A DNA stretch of 64,000 bases from Haemophilus haemolyticus_M (GCF_003490935.1 NZ_QQGD01000001.1:62001-126000); one strand, 5' to 3'. Counted from the first letter of the stretch, positions 33,139 through 42,418 are shown. Notes: generated by a model from the sequence alone, not told the origin. Translations and numbers: made by a program.

Positions 33139-36100
33139 TTACCATTCATAACCATAAGCAGCTCCAACCATAACATCTTTCTTACCTGACATATTGGATG
33201 CTCCACTGAATTTAACAATATGTTTACCATTATCTGTCAAGCGAGAATATCCAACTGCTAAGGCTTGTTCTCCACGGTAATGCGTGGTGGCGGTACTTAT
33301 AGATGATCTACCTGCAGTATGTGGCTGAGGCAGCAACCCCATTGCACCCGCAATAGCAACTCCTCGACGTCCACGACGATCAACTTCATCCATTTTATTG
33401 TTTAAGTGATTAATTGAACGTGTATTTTGTGCCACAGATTGATTAGTTTCATATAATTGCTGACCATTTACCGCCTCTTTTGATATTGCAGAAATCTCAC
33501 CAGCAGCTACATTCACTACTTTATTTCCGCCATTATCTAAGCCGTTTTCAGTAATAGAAACAGTTTTACTGCTGTTATTAATAGTCACGCCATTGGTATT
33601 CATAACTGTATTACCAGTGTGGACTTCTTTAACATTAACAATGTCATTTGGTGTGAGACTACTACCATTCGTACCATCTCTGCCGTCTCTGCCATCTCTA
33701 CCGTTTTGTCCATCTTTACCATCTCTGCCGTCTCTACCATTTTGCCCTTTCAAATCAGGATTAGTTTTAATGGCATCGCTATCTAATTCCATAAATAGAA
33801 CCTGATTATTTCCATCATTTTTTAGCGATGCTTTTAAGCCATTACCAAAAGAAAAACGAAGATTCGTTAAATTAAATGGTGTACCTAGTTGTGTACCAAT
33901 ATTAAAGTTAGCACCATTAACACTTCCACCGTTATAGAACTGTACAGGCGCGGCTGCCAGAGCTTTTAATTGTGCTACATTCACTGCATCAGTATCTTCT
34001 GAACCCGCAGCGACATTTGTGATTTGGCGAGTGATGCCTAAATCAGAATTACCCACAGATACCGCACCGGCAGAACTTCTCCAAGTATTGGCGTCATTGT
34101 AGTTGGCTTGAATCTCTGCTAGTGCCAATTTTTTAGCTGCAATGGCATCATCACGATTCTTACGCATCTTTGTCGTCGTTTCAGAAGCCTTATTACGAAT
34201 ATCTTCAGTTTTGCCATATAAACGGTCATATTCCGATACCTTTAAGATTTCATTATACGAAAAAATCTTCTCGTCTAATTCAATAATCTTTGCTCGTAAG
34301 TTGTTATAAGCTTCTAATTTCTTAGTTGATAGAACAGTACTCATATCTTTTAGTAGCGTTTCTGGTTTAGTCGCATTATATGCTGTAGATGCATAGCCTA
34401 ATGGATCAAAACCAATTACATCGCTTTTTGTATTTGCTAAGGAGTTATCTCCTAGAGCTACTGTCGAATCAAATGTAGCCATAGCACTTGGACCAAGTGC
34501 GACAGAATTAACGCCTGTTGTTTGAGCTCCCGTACCAACAGAAACAGCATTTACTGCTTTTGTTTGTGCTTGATACCCAAAAGCAACACTATTGTTATAC
34601 AATGATTCTGATTTTGAACCAATAGCACTGGAGTATATCCCGCGAGCATGAGCGTAAAGACCAATGGCATTAGAACCATATCCCCATGCACCATGTGTAT
34701 GGTCTTTTGTATCATTTTGTACACCAATTGATACCGAATAATGCCCCATAGCTCTTGAATGTGTCCCTAAAGCTGATGAATAAGTACCTTGTGCATTTGA
34801 TGATGTACCAATCGCTGTACCATAAGCCAAGATTTCTCCACTAATTTCATCTGTATTTGCATGAGCACCATTACCGATAGCTGTGGCACCTGTTGGCTCT
34901 TGTTTTGATCCAGATTTACCTGTTACTGCCCCTGTACCAACAGCAGTATTACCTGAATAAACTCCTCCGTCATGGTTCACAGAATCTGCACCAATGGCAA
35001 TAGAAAGACCCGCTTGAGAATTTGCATTCCGACCGATAGCAATAGAGCCTCTAAAATCAGGACCTCCTATTTTCACTTTAGCACCTGAACCAATAGCGAT
35101 AGCTTCTGTCATCCCTGCATTAGAACCATATCCTAGTGCTATAGATGTATAGCCCATAGCTTTCGCAGCTGTTCCGATAGATGAGCTAAAGTCACCTGTC
35201 GCCTCTGCTGCAAAACCATTTGCTAATGCTTGCATTCCAGTTGCTTTTGCCTTATATCCTGTTGCGATGCTTGCATAGTTAGTTGCTTTTGATTCAGCAC
35301 CGAGCGCGACAGAATATACACCAGAAGCTAATGATTCATTACCAATCGCAACAGCTTGTCCACCAGTTGCGCCGAATGGGTTGGCTAACCCGAAACGAGC
35401 TAATTCTGGATTATTTGGATATAACGTTTTTTGTTCATTAAGTTTATTACGTGCCTTCGCAAATTTTTGGGCAAAATCAATAAACTTGTTACGTTTATCT
35501 TCTTCAGGAATAAGTTGTATTAATTTTGCATTATCTTGAATAAGTGTGGCTAAATTAGCCTCGCCCTGATTCGCATCCAATAATGATGTTAGAGTTGCTT
35601 CATCAGTAATATTATTTTTAATAGTTGTCTCATAATTAAGGAACATTCTAAGCTGATTTGGATCATCATAGAATTTCTTCATTTCATCTGTACTAGTATG
35701 CACTCCAATCGCAATTGCTCGTTCTCCTACCGAATAAGCATCTGCACCGACTGCAATACCATACTGATCAGTTGCCTCCGCGTATGCACCTAATGCGGTT
35801 GTATTAATACCAGTGGCCTGAGAGTTTGTCCCCATCGCTATTGCGTCAGTTTTAGTGGCTTTGGCGCCTAAGCCTATCGCAGCTGAATTACTGCCACTGG
35901 CTTCTGAATTCACTCCCACAGTAGTTGATTGATTGCCTGTCGCTTGTGCATTCATACCTACAGCAGTACCAAATAATGCCGCTTGAGAGTTTTTTCCCAC
36001 AGTTGTACTACCGTTAGTATTTTCGCCCATTTTTTGTTCTAATTGGGTAATTCGATTAATTAATGTATTGTATTCTTCTTGTGTGAGAGTGACATTATCT

Positions 36101-36225
36101 GCCCATGCTGGAGCACTTAAAGCAGAAAAGAGAGAAAGGGAAACAAGAGAAATTTTTGCACTAAAGTGCGGTTGATTTTTGCTGTGTTTTGCTAAATTAT
36201 GGCTGGCTGGCAGATTGTACATCAT
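33139..36225 (-). CDS. YadA/Hia-like trimeric autotransporter adhesin with collagen-like tract
   Basis: A 1028-residue surface protein. It has an extended signal peptide ending near APAWA (residue about 42) and a short coiled coil (ITQLEQKMGEN). A long YadA-type head follows to about residue 620, made of repeats such as SAAIGLGAKATKTD and TTALGAYAEATDQ. A helical insert of about 95 residues (near 180-275, TDEMKKFYDDPNQ...) interrupts the head. Next come a coiled-coil stalk with two long helices, a neck (QITNVAAGSEDTDAVNVAQL), and ten Gly-X-Y triplets at about residues 827-856 (GRDGRDGKDGQN pattern). A second neck and a C-terminal YadA membrane anchor end in YGYEW. Such proteins form trimers that bind host cells or matrix. 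The ligand is unknown. Confidence 0.92.
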   Translation of the reverse strand: MMYNLPASHNLAKHSKNQPHFSAKISLVSLSLFSALSAPAWADNVTLTQEEYNTLINRITQLEQKMGENTNGSTTVGKNSQAALFGTAVGMNAQATGNQSTTVGVNSEASGSNSAAIGLGAKATKTDAIAMGTNSQATGINTTALGAYAEATDQYGIAVGADAYSVGERAIAIGVHTSTDEMKKFYDDPNQLRMFLNYETTIKNNITDEATLTSLLDANQGEANLATLIQDNAKLIQLIPEEDKRNKFIDFAQKFAKARNKLNEQKTLYPNNPELARFGLANPFGATGGQAVAIGNESLASGVYSVALGAESKATNYASIATGYKAKATGMQALANGFAAEATGDFSSSIGTAAKAMGYTSIALGYGSNAGMTEAIAIGSGAKVKIGGPDFRGSIAIGRNANSQAGLSIAIGADSVNHDGGVYSGNTAVGTGAVTGKSGSKQEPTGATAIGNGAHANTDEISGEILAYGTAIGTSSNAQGTYSSALGTHSRAMGHYSVSIGVQNDTKDHTHGAWGYGSNAIGLYAHARGIYSSAIGSKSESLYNNSVAFGYQAQTKAVNAVSVGTGAQTTGVNSVALGPSAMATFDSTVALGDNSLANTKSDVIGFDPLGYASTAYNATKPETLLKDMSTVLSTKKLEAYNNLRAKIIELDEKIFSYNEILKVSEYDRLYGKTEDIRNKASETTTKMRKNRDDAIAAKKLALAEIQANYNDANTWRSSAGAVSVGNSDLGITRQITNVAAGSEDTDAVNVAQLKALAAAPVQFYNGGSVNGANFNIGTQLGTPFNLTNLRFSFGNGLKASLKNDGNNQVLFMELDSDAIKTNPDLKGQNGRDGRDGKDGQNGRDGRDGRDGTNGSSLTPNDIVNVKEVHTGNTVMNTNGVTINNSSKTVSITENGLDNGGNKVVNVAAGEISAISKEAVNGQQLYETNQSVAQNTRSINHLNNKMDEVDRRGRRGVAIAGAMGLLPQPHTAGRSSISTATTHYRGEQALAVGYSRLTDNGKHIVKFSGASNMSGKKDVMVGAAYGYEW
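33658..33747 (-). repeat. Collagen-like Gly-X-Y repeat tract within autotransporter stalk
   Basis: Ten consecutive Gly-X-Y triplets, mostly GRD, with GKD, GQN, GTN and GSS. They are encoded by near-identical 9- and 18-base units, which makes the tract prone to length change by recombination or slippage in multiples of nine bases, without loss of frame. Confidence 0.85.
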
Positions 36226-36332
36226 AAGTTATTCCTTTTTGTTGTTATATTTGTTTAAAAAATTTCATTGTTTTCTCTAAAAAAGAAGGCGTGAATTCTA
36301 CTTAAACACTCAACAAAAAGCTATAAAATAAT

Positions 36333-36360
36333 TTATCGTGAGTATGTTCACTCACGATAA
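36333..36360 (-). terminator. Terminator after yfiF-like gene
   Basis: TTATCGTGAGT (36333-36343) pairs with ACTCACGATAA (36350-36360) around a six-base loop. On the minus strand ATTATTTTATAG follows. The 36226-36332 stretch upstream of the autotransporter has AAGGA before the start but no tandem repeat that would suggest phase variation. Confidence 0.75.
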
Positions 36361-36369
36361 AGCGAAGAC

Positions 36370-37425
36370 TTATCTAAAATACCACTTAGCTAACAACACA
36401 CCCGCATTCACTGCAATGTTTAAGCCTGATTTAATTGGGCTTGCGAGCGTTAAACGCACTTGTGTATCTTCTGGATTAGCTAAACTTTCCGTAGAACTTT
36501 CACTTAGCAGAAAAACTACTTTATTTTTTAGCTGCACTTTATCCAACGGCTCGCCTTGTTTATTGTGCGATACGTGAATAATTTGATAGCCTGATTTGCG
36601 CAATTGCATTAAAGCCGAATCAATATAATCCATTTCTAACACACGAATATATTCCGCGCCACCTTCTGCTACGCGCATTGAGGCTGCCGAATACAGATTT
36701 TCCGCATTATCGGCGACAATATTTTTCACGCCAAAATAAGCACAAGTACGCAATACGCCACCAATATTTTGCGCATTATTCACATTGTCCAATAGCACTA
36801 AACAATCCTCTTCACGAGGAATATCCAAATACCCTTGCAACGTGAAAGCACGAGGTTTCTTCACCAATAAGCAAATGCCTCCATGATGCTCTGTTCCGCT
36901 CACGCGAGCTAATTCTTCACTATCTACAATATGATAAGCCTTTTTGTTTTCAGCTAAATAACTTAATACCTCACCAATTTTGTGTGACATTTGCACGGTT
37001 GCCCATAAGCGAACAATACTTTCAGGGCGTTCTGCAAATAAAGCTAAACAGGCATTTTCACTGTAAACTTTCATTTCTTCCGCACGGTTTTTCTTAATTT
37101 TTTCAGGTGCTCGAGGAGAAAGTGCGCCAGTTTTCTTTTCTTTTGTTTTATAAACAGTACCCGTACTTTTTATCGTCACTTGAACCTTAGGTTGTTCTGC
37201 GTTTTTATTTGATGGCGCACGAGATAAAGAAAGTTGCGTAATTTTAGTTTCTTTTACTTCTTGTTTATCACGAGGAAAACGAGATTTTTCGTTTCTCTTT
37301 CCATTAAATTTATCATTAGAGTGCGGTCTATTTTGAGTTGGTTTTTCTCTGTATTTTTCACCTACTGAGCGTTCTTGAAAGGATCTGCCGGCGGATTGAA
37401 AAGACGGTTTGCGTTTGTCGTTCAT
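36370..37425 (-). CDS. yfiF: SpoU/TrmH-family RNA 2'-O-methyltransferase YfiF
   Basis: A 351-residue protein (E. coli YfiF 345). The N-terminal 110 residues are basic, low-complexity and probably RNA-binding (NDKRKPSFQSAGRSFQERS). An L30e-like substrate-binding region follows (ENACLALFAERPESIVRLW). The SPOUT domain contains LVLLDNVNNAQNIGGVLRTC, a variant of motif 1, then VVFLLSESSTESLANPEDTQVRLTLASP and SGLNIAVNAGVLLAKW. The RNA target is not established. It stands alone between the autotransporter gene and the divergent pssA. Confidence 0.88.
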   Translation of the reverse strand: MNDKRKPSFQSAGRSFQERSVGEKYREKPTQNRPHSNDKFNGKRNEKSRFPRDKQEVKETKITQLSLSRAPSNKNAEQPKVQVTIKSTGTVYKTKEKKTGALSPRAPEKIKKNRAEEMKVYSENACLALFAERPESIVRLWATVQMSHKIGEVLSYLAENKKAYHIVDSEELARVSGTEHHGGICLLVKKPRAFTLQGYLDIPREEDCLVLLDNVNNAQNIGGVLRTCAYFGVKNIVADNAENLYSAASMRVAEGGAEYIRVLEMDYIDSALMQLRKSGYQIIHVSHNKQGEPLDKVQLKNKVVFLLSESSTESLANPEDTQVRLTLASPIKSGLNIAVNAGVLLAKWYFR

Positions 37426-37571
37426 AGGGTTTCCCTGAATAAAAATGGCTATTTTTTAGCCGAAAAATGCTAAAATTTGTGAGCATTATAACGAAAAAAA
37501 GCCTTTTTTCTATTAATAAGCGCGTGAAATATTGTAAACTAACGCACTAGTCTTTAATCACGAGATGGATT

Positions 37572-38939
37572 ATGTTAATCAATAAAACCAAACGCGCTGA
37601 ACAAAATTTAAATAATTTGCCATTCCTTGCCTTGCAAGCAGAGCAAATTGAATTTTTGGGTAGCCCGGCTGAATTTAAAACTCAAATTATTGAATTAATC
37701 AGAAACGCAAAAAAACGCATTTATGTCACCGCACTTTATTGGCAAAAAGATGAAGCGGGGCAGGAAATCCTCGATGAAATTTATCGCGTGAAGCAAGAAA
37801 ATCCACACTTGGATGTAAAAATTCTCATAGATTGGCATCGCGCACAACGTAATTTATTAGGTGCGGAAAAATCTGCCACCAATGCAGATTGGTATTGCGA
37901 GCAACGCCAAACTTATCAGTTACCTGACGATCCAAATATGTTCTTTGGCGTGCCAATTAATACACGAGAAGTTTTTGGTGTATTGCACGTTAAAGGCTTT
38001 GTATTTGATGATACGGTGCTTTATAGCGGTGCAAGCATAAATAATGTCTATCTTCATCAATTTGAAAAATATCGTTACGACCGCTATCAAAAAATCGCTA
38101 ATGCAGAATTGGCTGATTCGATGGTAAATTTCATCAATGATTACTTGTTAGATTTCAGTGCAGTTTATCCACTTGATGTCACCAACCGCCCTCGCACCAA
38201 AGAGATCCGCGGCAATATTCGCGCTTATCGTAAAGACCTTGCTCAAAATGGTGAATATTCATTAAAAAGTGCGGTGAAATTACCGAATGTTTTAAGCGTA
38301 TCACCACTATTTGGCTTAGGTGCGTCAGGCAATGAATTAAATCAAGTGATTGAAGATTTATTCTTGCAAGTGCAAGAAAAATTGGTGATTTGTACGCCAT
38401 ACTTTAATTTCCCACGTACATTGCAACATAAAATAGCGACGTTGTTGGAAAATGGTAAACAAGTAGAAATTATTGTTGGCGATAAAGTCGCAAACGATTT
38501 TTATATTCCACCAGAACAACCATTCAAAATGGCGGGGGCGTTACCTTATCTTTATGAAAGTAATCTTCGCCGTTTCTGTGAAAAATTTGAGACTCAAATT
38601 GAAAATGGTCAGCTTGTGGTGCGTTTATGGCGTGATGGCGACAATACTTACCACTTAAAAGGCGTGTGGGTAGATGACCGTTATATTTTACTCACGGGTA
38701 ATAATCTTAACCCTCGAGCATGGCGTTTGGATGCAGAAAATGGCTTATTAATTTACGATCCACAACAACAACTTTTAGCCCAAGTGGAAAAAGAGCAAAA
38801 CCAAATTCGCCAACATACAAAAGTATTAAAACATTACACTGAATTAGAAGAATTGAATCAATACCCCGAACCAGTGCAAAAACTTTTGAAAAAATTTGCA
38901 CGAATTAAAGCGGATAAATTAGTGAAAATGATTCTGTAA
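37572..38939 (+). CDS. pssA: CDP-diacylglycerol--serine O-phosphatidyltransferase PssA
   Basis: A 455-residue phosphatidylserine synthase of the phospholipase D superfamily (E. coli PssA 451). Both HKD motifs are present: HVKGFVFDDTVLYSGASINN near residue 138 and HLKGVWVDDRYILLTGNNLNPRAW near residue 360. The enzyme exchanges the CMP of CDP-diacylglycerol for serine at the membrane surface, the first step to phosphatidylethanolamine. It is peripheral, with no membrane helix, in agreement with the sequence here. It is divergent from yfiF, as in the Rd order I recall, and ends at a long hairpin shared with pnuC. Confidence 0.96.
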   Translation: MLINKTKRAEQNLNNLPFLALQAEQIEFLGSPAEFKTQIIELIRNAKKRIYVTALYWQKDEAGQEILDEIYRVKQENPHLDVKILIDWHRAQRNLLGAEKSATNADWYCEQRQTYQLPDDPNMFFGVPINTREVFGVLHVKGFVFDDTVLYSGASINNVYLHQFEKYRYDRYQKIANAELADSMVNFINDYLLDFSAVYPLDVTNRPRTKEIRGNIRAYRKDLAQNGEYSLKSAVKLPNVLSVSPLFGLGASGNELNQVIEDLFLQVQEKLVICTPYFNFPRTLQHKIATLLENGKQVEIIVGDKVANDFYIPPEQPFKMAGALPYLYESNLRRFCEKFETQIENGQLVVRLWRDGDNTYHLKGVWVDDRYILLTGNNLNPRAWRLDAENGLLIYDPQQQLLAQVEKEQNQIRQHTKVLKHYTELEELNQYPEPVQKLLKKFARIKADKLVKMIL

Positions 38940-38989
38940 TGCGATCTAATATTTAGATCCGATAACAAAGCCTTGTAAAAATGATCTAT

Positions 38990-39052
38990 CCTAAAAAATT
39001 AGGCTGTTTAATCAGGATCTCGGTCCTTGATTAAACAGTCTAATTTTTTAGG
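38990..39052. terminator. Long bidirectional hairpin terminator between pssA and pnuC
   Basis: CCTAAAAAATTAG then G, CTGTTTAATCA (from 38990) pairs with TTGATTAAACAG, T, CTAATTTTTTAGG (ending 39052). Stem is about 25 pairs with one mismatch and a loop near 39015-39026. A smaller dyad GATCTAA/TTAGATC at 38943-38959 sits just after the pssA stop. Confidence 0.85.
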
Positions 39053-39106
39053 AAAAGCTTCATTATTATCATTCTTTGGTTTTTAATTTTGCTTGAGTAT
39101 GTTTAG

Positions 39107-39784
39107 TTAGCTATGTTTAACCAATTTCGTCCAGTTATAATAACCGTACAACGAGTTAAGTAAGTAGGCTGAATACATTAAGTACATCGCTGGTGTTTCT
39201 GCCCATAAGAAAATAGAAAGGATATTTAAAGCAATCCATAACAACCACTGTTCACGATAGCGCAAAATCATTAAAATCTGTGCAGCAACCGTAATAATTG
39301 TGGTTAGACCATCTAAACCTGTTGAACTACCACCAGCCGCTTGTAATGCTTGAACAAAAAGCAAAGTCCCAACCGTAGTCACAACAATTAATGTCATCCA
39401 TCCTTTAACAGTTAAAGCTTTAGCAATCACGCTTTCTCCACCATCACTATTTTGCATATTGGCTTTCCACATAAAGTAACCAATAAATTGAGATGGCAAA
39501 TATACATAGAGCACGGTATTCATTTCGCCTAAGAAATTCGATCCCCAAGCAACATAAAAATAAGTGTAAGCAAAAATTAATCCGAAGAAATAGTTACTAA
39601 TTTTACCTTTACTTACCAATACCACACACAAAATACCGGAAATACCAGAAATCATTGCCAGCCAAGAATCAGGTGTTTGTACATAAGCCCAAATTTGCGC
39701 AATGATGAAAAGCGCAAGCCAAACTACCTCAAAAGGTTTCCAACCAGAAACAAATTCTTGTTTTAAACGTTCTGCCAAAGTCAT
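39107..39784 (-). CDS. pnuC: Nicotinamide riboside transporter PnuC
   Basis: A 225-residue membrane protein with seven hydrophobic segments, of the PnuC family. It starts MTLAERLKQEFVSGWKPFEVVW and contains FGLIFAYTYFYVAWGSNFLGE, FIGYFMWKAN and a conserved LWIALNILSIFLWAET. Family knowledge: in H. influenzae, which cannot make NAD from simple precursors, PnuC brings in nicotinamide riboside derived from NAD (V factor), so it is central to NAD supply. The 165-base upstream gap shows no clear riboswitch. It is convergent with pssA. Confidence 0.95.
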   Translation of the reverse strand: MTLAERLKQEFVSGWKPFEVVWLALFIIAQIWAYVQTPDSWLAMISGISGILCVVLVSKGKISNYFFGLIFAYTYFYVAWGSNFLGEMNTVLYVYLPSQFIGYFMWKANMQNSDGGESVIAKALTVKGWMTLIVVTTVGTLLFVQALQAAGGSSTGLDGLTTIITVAAQILMILRYREQWLLWIALNILSIFLWAETPAMYLMYSAYLLNSLYGYYNWTKLVKHS

Positions 39785-39949
39785 TATTTACCCCTGTTGA
39801 CTTAAATTTGAATGCGAGCATTCTTGCATTGTGCGTTGATAATGTAAAGATTCAGAGACATTTAATTCTCAACTTGTGAAATTCATCACATTTCGTTCAA
39901 ATCCTAAGTAATTTATTATTCAGAAAACTCTCTAAAAATTTACCGCACT

Positions 39950-40723
39950 TTAAATACAATAATCTGGCTCAAGTGGTATTTTTGCTTGTAGTAAGAACTG
40001 TTTAGTCCGCTCGTGTTGTGGGCAAGAGAAGAATTTATCTGCTGTATTTTGTTCTACAATATGCCCATCCGCCATCAAAATTACACGATCTGCAACATCT
40101 TTCGCAAACTGCATTTCATGAGTAACGATAATCATTGTCCAGCCTTCTTGAGCGAGCATTTTTAGTGTTTGTAAAACTTCGCCAACCAATTCTGGATCTA
40201 ACGCCGATGTAGGTTCATCTAATAAAATAATATCAGGTTTTACCGCAAGGGCTCGGGCAATTCCGACTCGCTGTTGCTGACCGCCAGAAAGTTGGGATGG
40301 AAATAAATCCGCTTTATTTTTTAGCCCTACCTTCTCTAACAAGCTAAGAGCCTTTTCTCTCGCCTGACTCTTATCTTGTTTTTGCACAACAACCATTCCT
40401 TCCATGATATTTTCAAGGGCGGAACGATGAGGAAATAAATTATATTGTTGAAATACCATTGATGAACGTCGGCGCAACTTCAATTCATCTGCTTTACTAA
40501 TTTTCTGGCTAAAATCAATTTTTAGACTACCATCAGTAAATTCCAAAATGCCTTGCTCTGGTCTTTCAAGCAAATTTAAGCAACGTAAAAAGGTAGTTTT
40601 TCCAGAACCAGAAGGCCCTAAAATTGCGACCACTTCACCTTTATTAATTTCAAAATCAATACCTTTTAACACATGATTGCCATTAAAGTTTTTCTGAATA
40701 TTACTTACTTTTAACATAGACAA
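39950..40723 (-). CDS. Polar amino-acid (cystine-type) ABC transporter ATP-binding protein
   Basis: A 257-residue ABC ATPase. Walker A is GPSGSGKTT near residue 37, signature LSGGQQQRVGIARA near 150, Walker B IILLDEPTSALDP, and the switch His is in IIVTHEMQFA. This is the polar-amino-acid subfamily (GlnQ/TcyC/HisP). It follows the permease gene by three bases, and the binding protein lies upstream, giving a complete importer. By similarity of the binding protein I infer cystine or a related amino acid; that is less certain than the ABC class. Confidence 0.9.
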   Translation of the reverse strand: MSMLKVSNIQKNFNGNHVLKGIDFEINKGEVVAILGPSGSGKTTFLRCLNLLERPEQGILEFTDGSLKIDFSQKISKADELKLRRRSSMVFQQYNLFPHRSALENIMEGMVVVQKQDKSQAREKALSLLEKVGLKNKADLFPSQLSGGQQQRVGIARALAVKPDIILLDEPTSALDPELVGEVLQTLKMLAQEGWTMIIVTHEMQFAKDVADRVILMADGHIVEQNTADKFFSCPQHERTKQFLLQAKIPLEPDYCI

Positions 40724-40726
40724 TCC

Positions 40727-41443
40727 TTACAAGTGACGAGAAAGACGTTTTTCTAAACGCATTTGACCAATAGATAACACAAGGCAGAAAACCCAATAAA
40801 TTAATGCAGCCTCAGTATAAATCAAAATAAACTCATAATTCTCAGCTGTAATATTTTGTGCGACACGAAAGAGTTCTGCAATCCATACTAAAGAAGCCAA
40901 AGAGGTATCTTTCACCGTACTAATAAAAGTGTTAGAAAGCGATGGCACGGAAATGCGTAATGCCTGTGGCATTATCGTACGAATAAATGCCTGTTGATAA
41001 TTCATTCCTATAGCATAAGAAGCCTCCCACTGCCCTTTGGGGATCGCAATAATTGATGCGCGCACAGTTTCTGCAGCATAAGCACCGATATTGACTGAGA
41101 AGGCAATAATTGCAGTTGGGAAAGGCTCGAGTTTAATGCCGACTTCAGGCAATCCATAGAAAATAATAAAAATCTGCACAAGCATTGGCGTACCACGAAT
41201 AATAGAAATATAAGCGCGACAAATACTTTGCAAAAGTTTAGTCATAAAATTTGGATGAGGAAGCGTACAAATTACGGCAACAATTACCGCAATAAATAAG
41301 CCACAAAAAAAGGAAATAACGGCTAAGGGAATCGTATATAAAATTGCACCTTCCAACATAGGCCAAAACGAGCTGATTAAATAATCAGCTCGTTCTGCAC
41401 TCATAAATGGAAGACTCGCTAACAAATTATTGAGTAATGTCAT
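40727..41443 (-). CDS. Polar amino-acid (cystine-type) ABC transporter permease
   Basis: A 238-residue permease of the HisMQ family, with about five membrane segments. The cytoplasmic EAA-type loop is visible as EASYAIGMNYQQAFIRTIMPQALR. The region before it, SIIRGTPMLVQIFIIFYGLPEVG, is typical of polar amino-acid permeases. I chose ATG 41443 (MTLLNNLLAS); a GTG and a TTG lie just before it. It overlaps the end of the binding-protein gene by 17 bases, so expression is coupled. Confidence 0.9.
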   Translation of the reverse strand: MTLLNNLLASLPFMSAERADYLISSFWPMLEGAILYTIPLAVISFFCGLFIAVIVAVICTLPHPNFMTKLLQSICRAYISIIRGTPMLVQIFIIFYGLPEVGIKLEPFPTAIIAFSVNIGAYAAETVRASIIAIPKGQWEASYAIGMNYQQAFIRTIMPQALRISVPSLSNTFISTVKDTSLASLVWIAELFRVAQNITAENYEFILIYTEAALIYWVFCLVLSIGQMRLEKRLSRHL

Positions 41444-42200
41444 CACCAAACCATTTAATTGAAAGTTGTTTTAATGTACCGTCTTGGCGTAGTTCATCTA
41501 GTGCTTTATTCACTTTTACAATGAGTTCTTTTTCACCTTTCAAAAATGCAAAACCTGTCGGAATTTTCTTATCACTCTCAACGGCAATTTTTAAACCTGC
41601 ATTTGGTTGTTTTTTGAAATAATCAAGCACAGCTAATTTATCATTCACTGTTGCATCAACACGTTCTTGTTTAACTGCTTCAAGATTTTGCGCAAGGCTA
41701 TCTACTGTTACAATAATCGCGCCATTATCACGAGCATCTTTGCTCCAGTTACTCGTTGCTGATTGCGCTGATTTTTTACCTTTTAAATCAGAGAAAGTCT
41801 TAATGCTGTTATTATTTTCTTTCGTCACAATAACGCCAGCAGAATAATTATAAGGCGCAGAATAATCATATTTTTTTAAGCGCTCTGGACTTGGATTCGT
41901 TTGGTTTGCAATAACATCAAATCGTTTCGCATTCAAACCTGCATACATTCCATCCCAAGCGGTTTCTTTAAATTCAATTTTCAAACCTAGTTTTTCTGCC
42001 ACTTTCTCAATGATTTCTACATCAAAACCGGTCAATTTTCCGTCTTTACCATGGAAAGTAAATGGAGCATAAGTACCCTCAGTTCCCACTAATAAAGTTT
42101 TAGTTTTTTCAACGCGATCAGCAATTTCACCAGCGTGAGAAAATGCAGAGAAAGCAATACCAGCACTTAAAAGTGCGGTTGTAAAAAATAATTTTTTCAT
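41427..42200 (-). CDS. Periplasmic amino-acid-binding protein, cystine-type
   Basis: A 257-residue periplasmic binding protein of the polar amino-acid type. It has a signal peptide ending SAFSHA (about residue 23). The binding-domain signature GKLTGFDVEIIEKVAEKLG lies near residue 55, and FKETAWDGMYAGLNAKRFDVIANQ follows. The overall pattern resembles FliY/TcyA cystine-binding proteins. It is first in the minus-strand operon binding protein-permease-ATPase. An uptake signal lies in the signal-peptide codons (near 42170). Substrate is inferred, not shown. Confidence 0.88.
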   Translation of the reverse strand: MKKLFFTTALLSAGIAFSAFSHAGEIADRVEKTKTLLVGTEGTYAPFTFHGKDGKLTGFDVEIIEKVAEKLGLKIEFKETAWDGMYAGLNAKRFDVIANQTNPSPERLKKYDYSAPYNYSAGVIVTKENNNSIKTFSDLKGKKSAQSATSNWSKDARDNGAIIVTVDSLAQNLEAVKQERVDATVNDKLAVLDYFKKQPNAGLKIAVESDKKIPTGFAFLKGEKELIVKVNKALDELRQDGTLKQLSIKWFGDDITQ

Positions 42201-42418
42201 TTTTTATTCCTTGTGTTGTGTTTGTCTAAGCATGATTATAAAAATCAAACTTATGAAAAAACAAGATTATTTATTTATATTTTATGAATTTTAGTTATAA
42301 CAAAGCGAGATATGACCAATTACTATCAAAACAAGAAAATAATCTACCGCATTTTCTTGTAGAAAAACACATTTCTAAACAATGTAATCAATCTATTCTT
42401 ATAACATTTCGGTAAAAA
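42201..42418. other. Gap upstream of the cystine-type importer: inverted repeat only
   Basis: This is most of the 302-base space between the binding-protein gene and murA. It is very AT-rich and presumably holds the importer promoter. One inverted repeat is visible, CAAGAAAAT (42332-42340) / ATTTTCTTG (42351-42359) around AATCTACCGC. I see no coding frame and could not assign -35/-10 boxes with confidence. Confidence 0.4.

Noticed and set aside
33593..33805. Plus-strand frame with Pro/Ser/Leu repeats
   Set aside because: Antisense of the Gly-X-Y tract of the autotransporter; the repeat pattern alone keeps the frame open.
33658..35990. Possible CRISPR-like spaced repeats in the autotransporter gene
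   Set aside because: The repeats are protein-coding YadA head and collagen units of uneven spacing and sequence. No direct repeat/spacer structure or cas genes occur.
39785..39949. Riboswitch upstream of pnuC
   Set aside because: I looked for a structured leader because some pnuC genes have one. No convincing conserved pairing was seen in these 165 bases.
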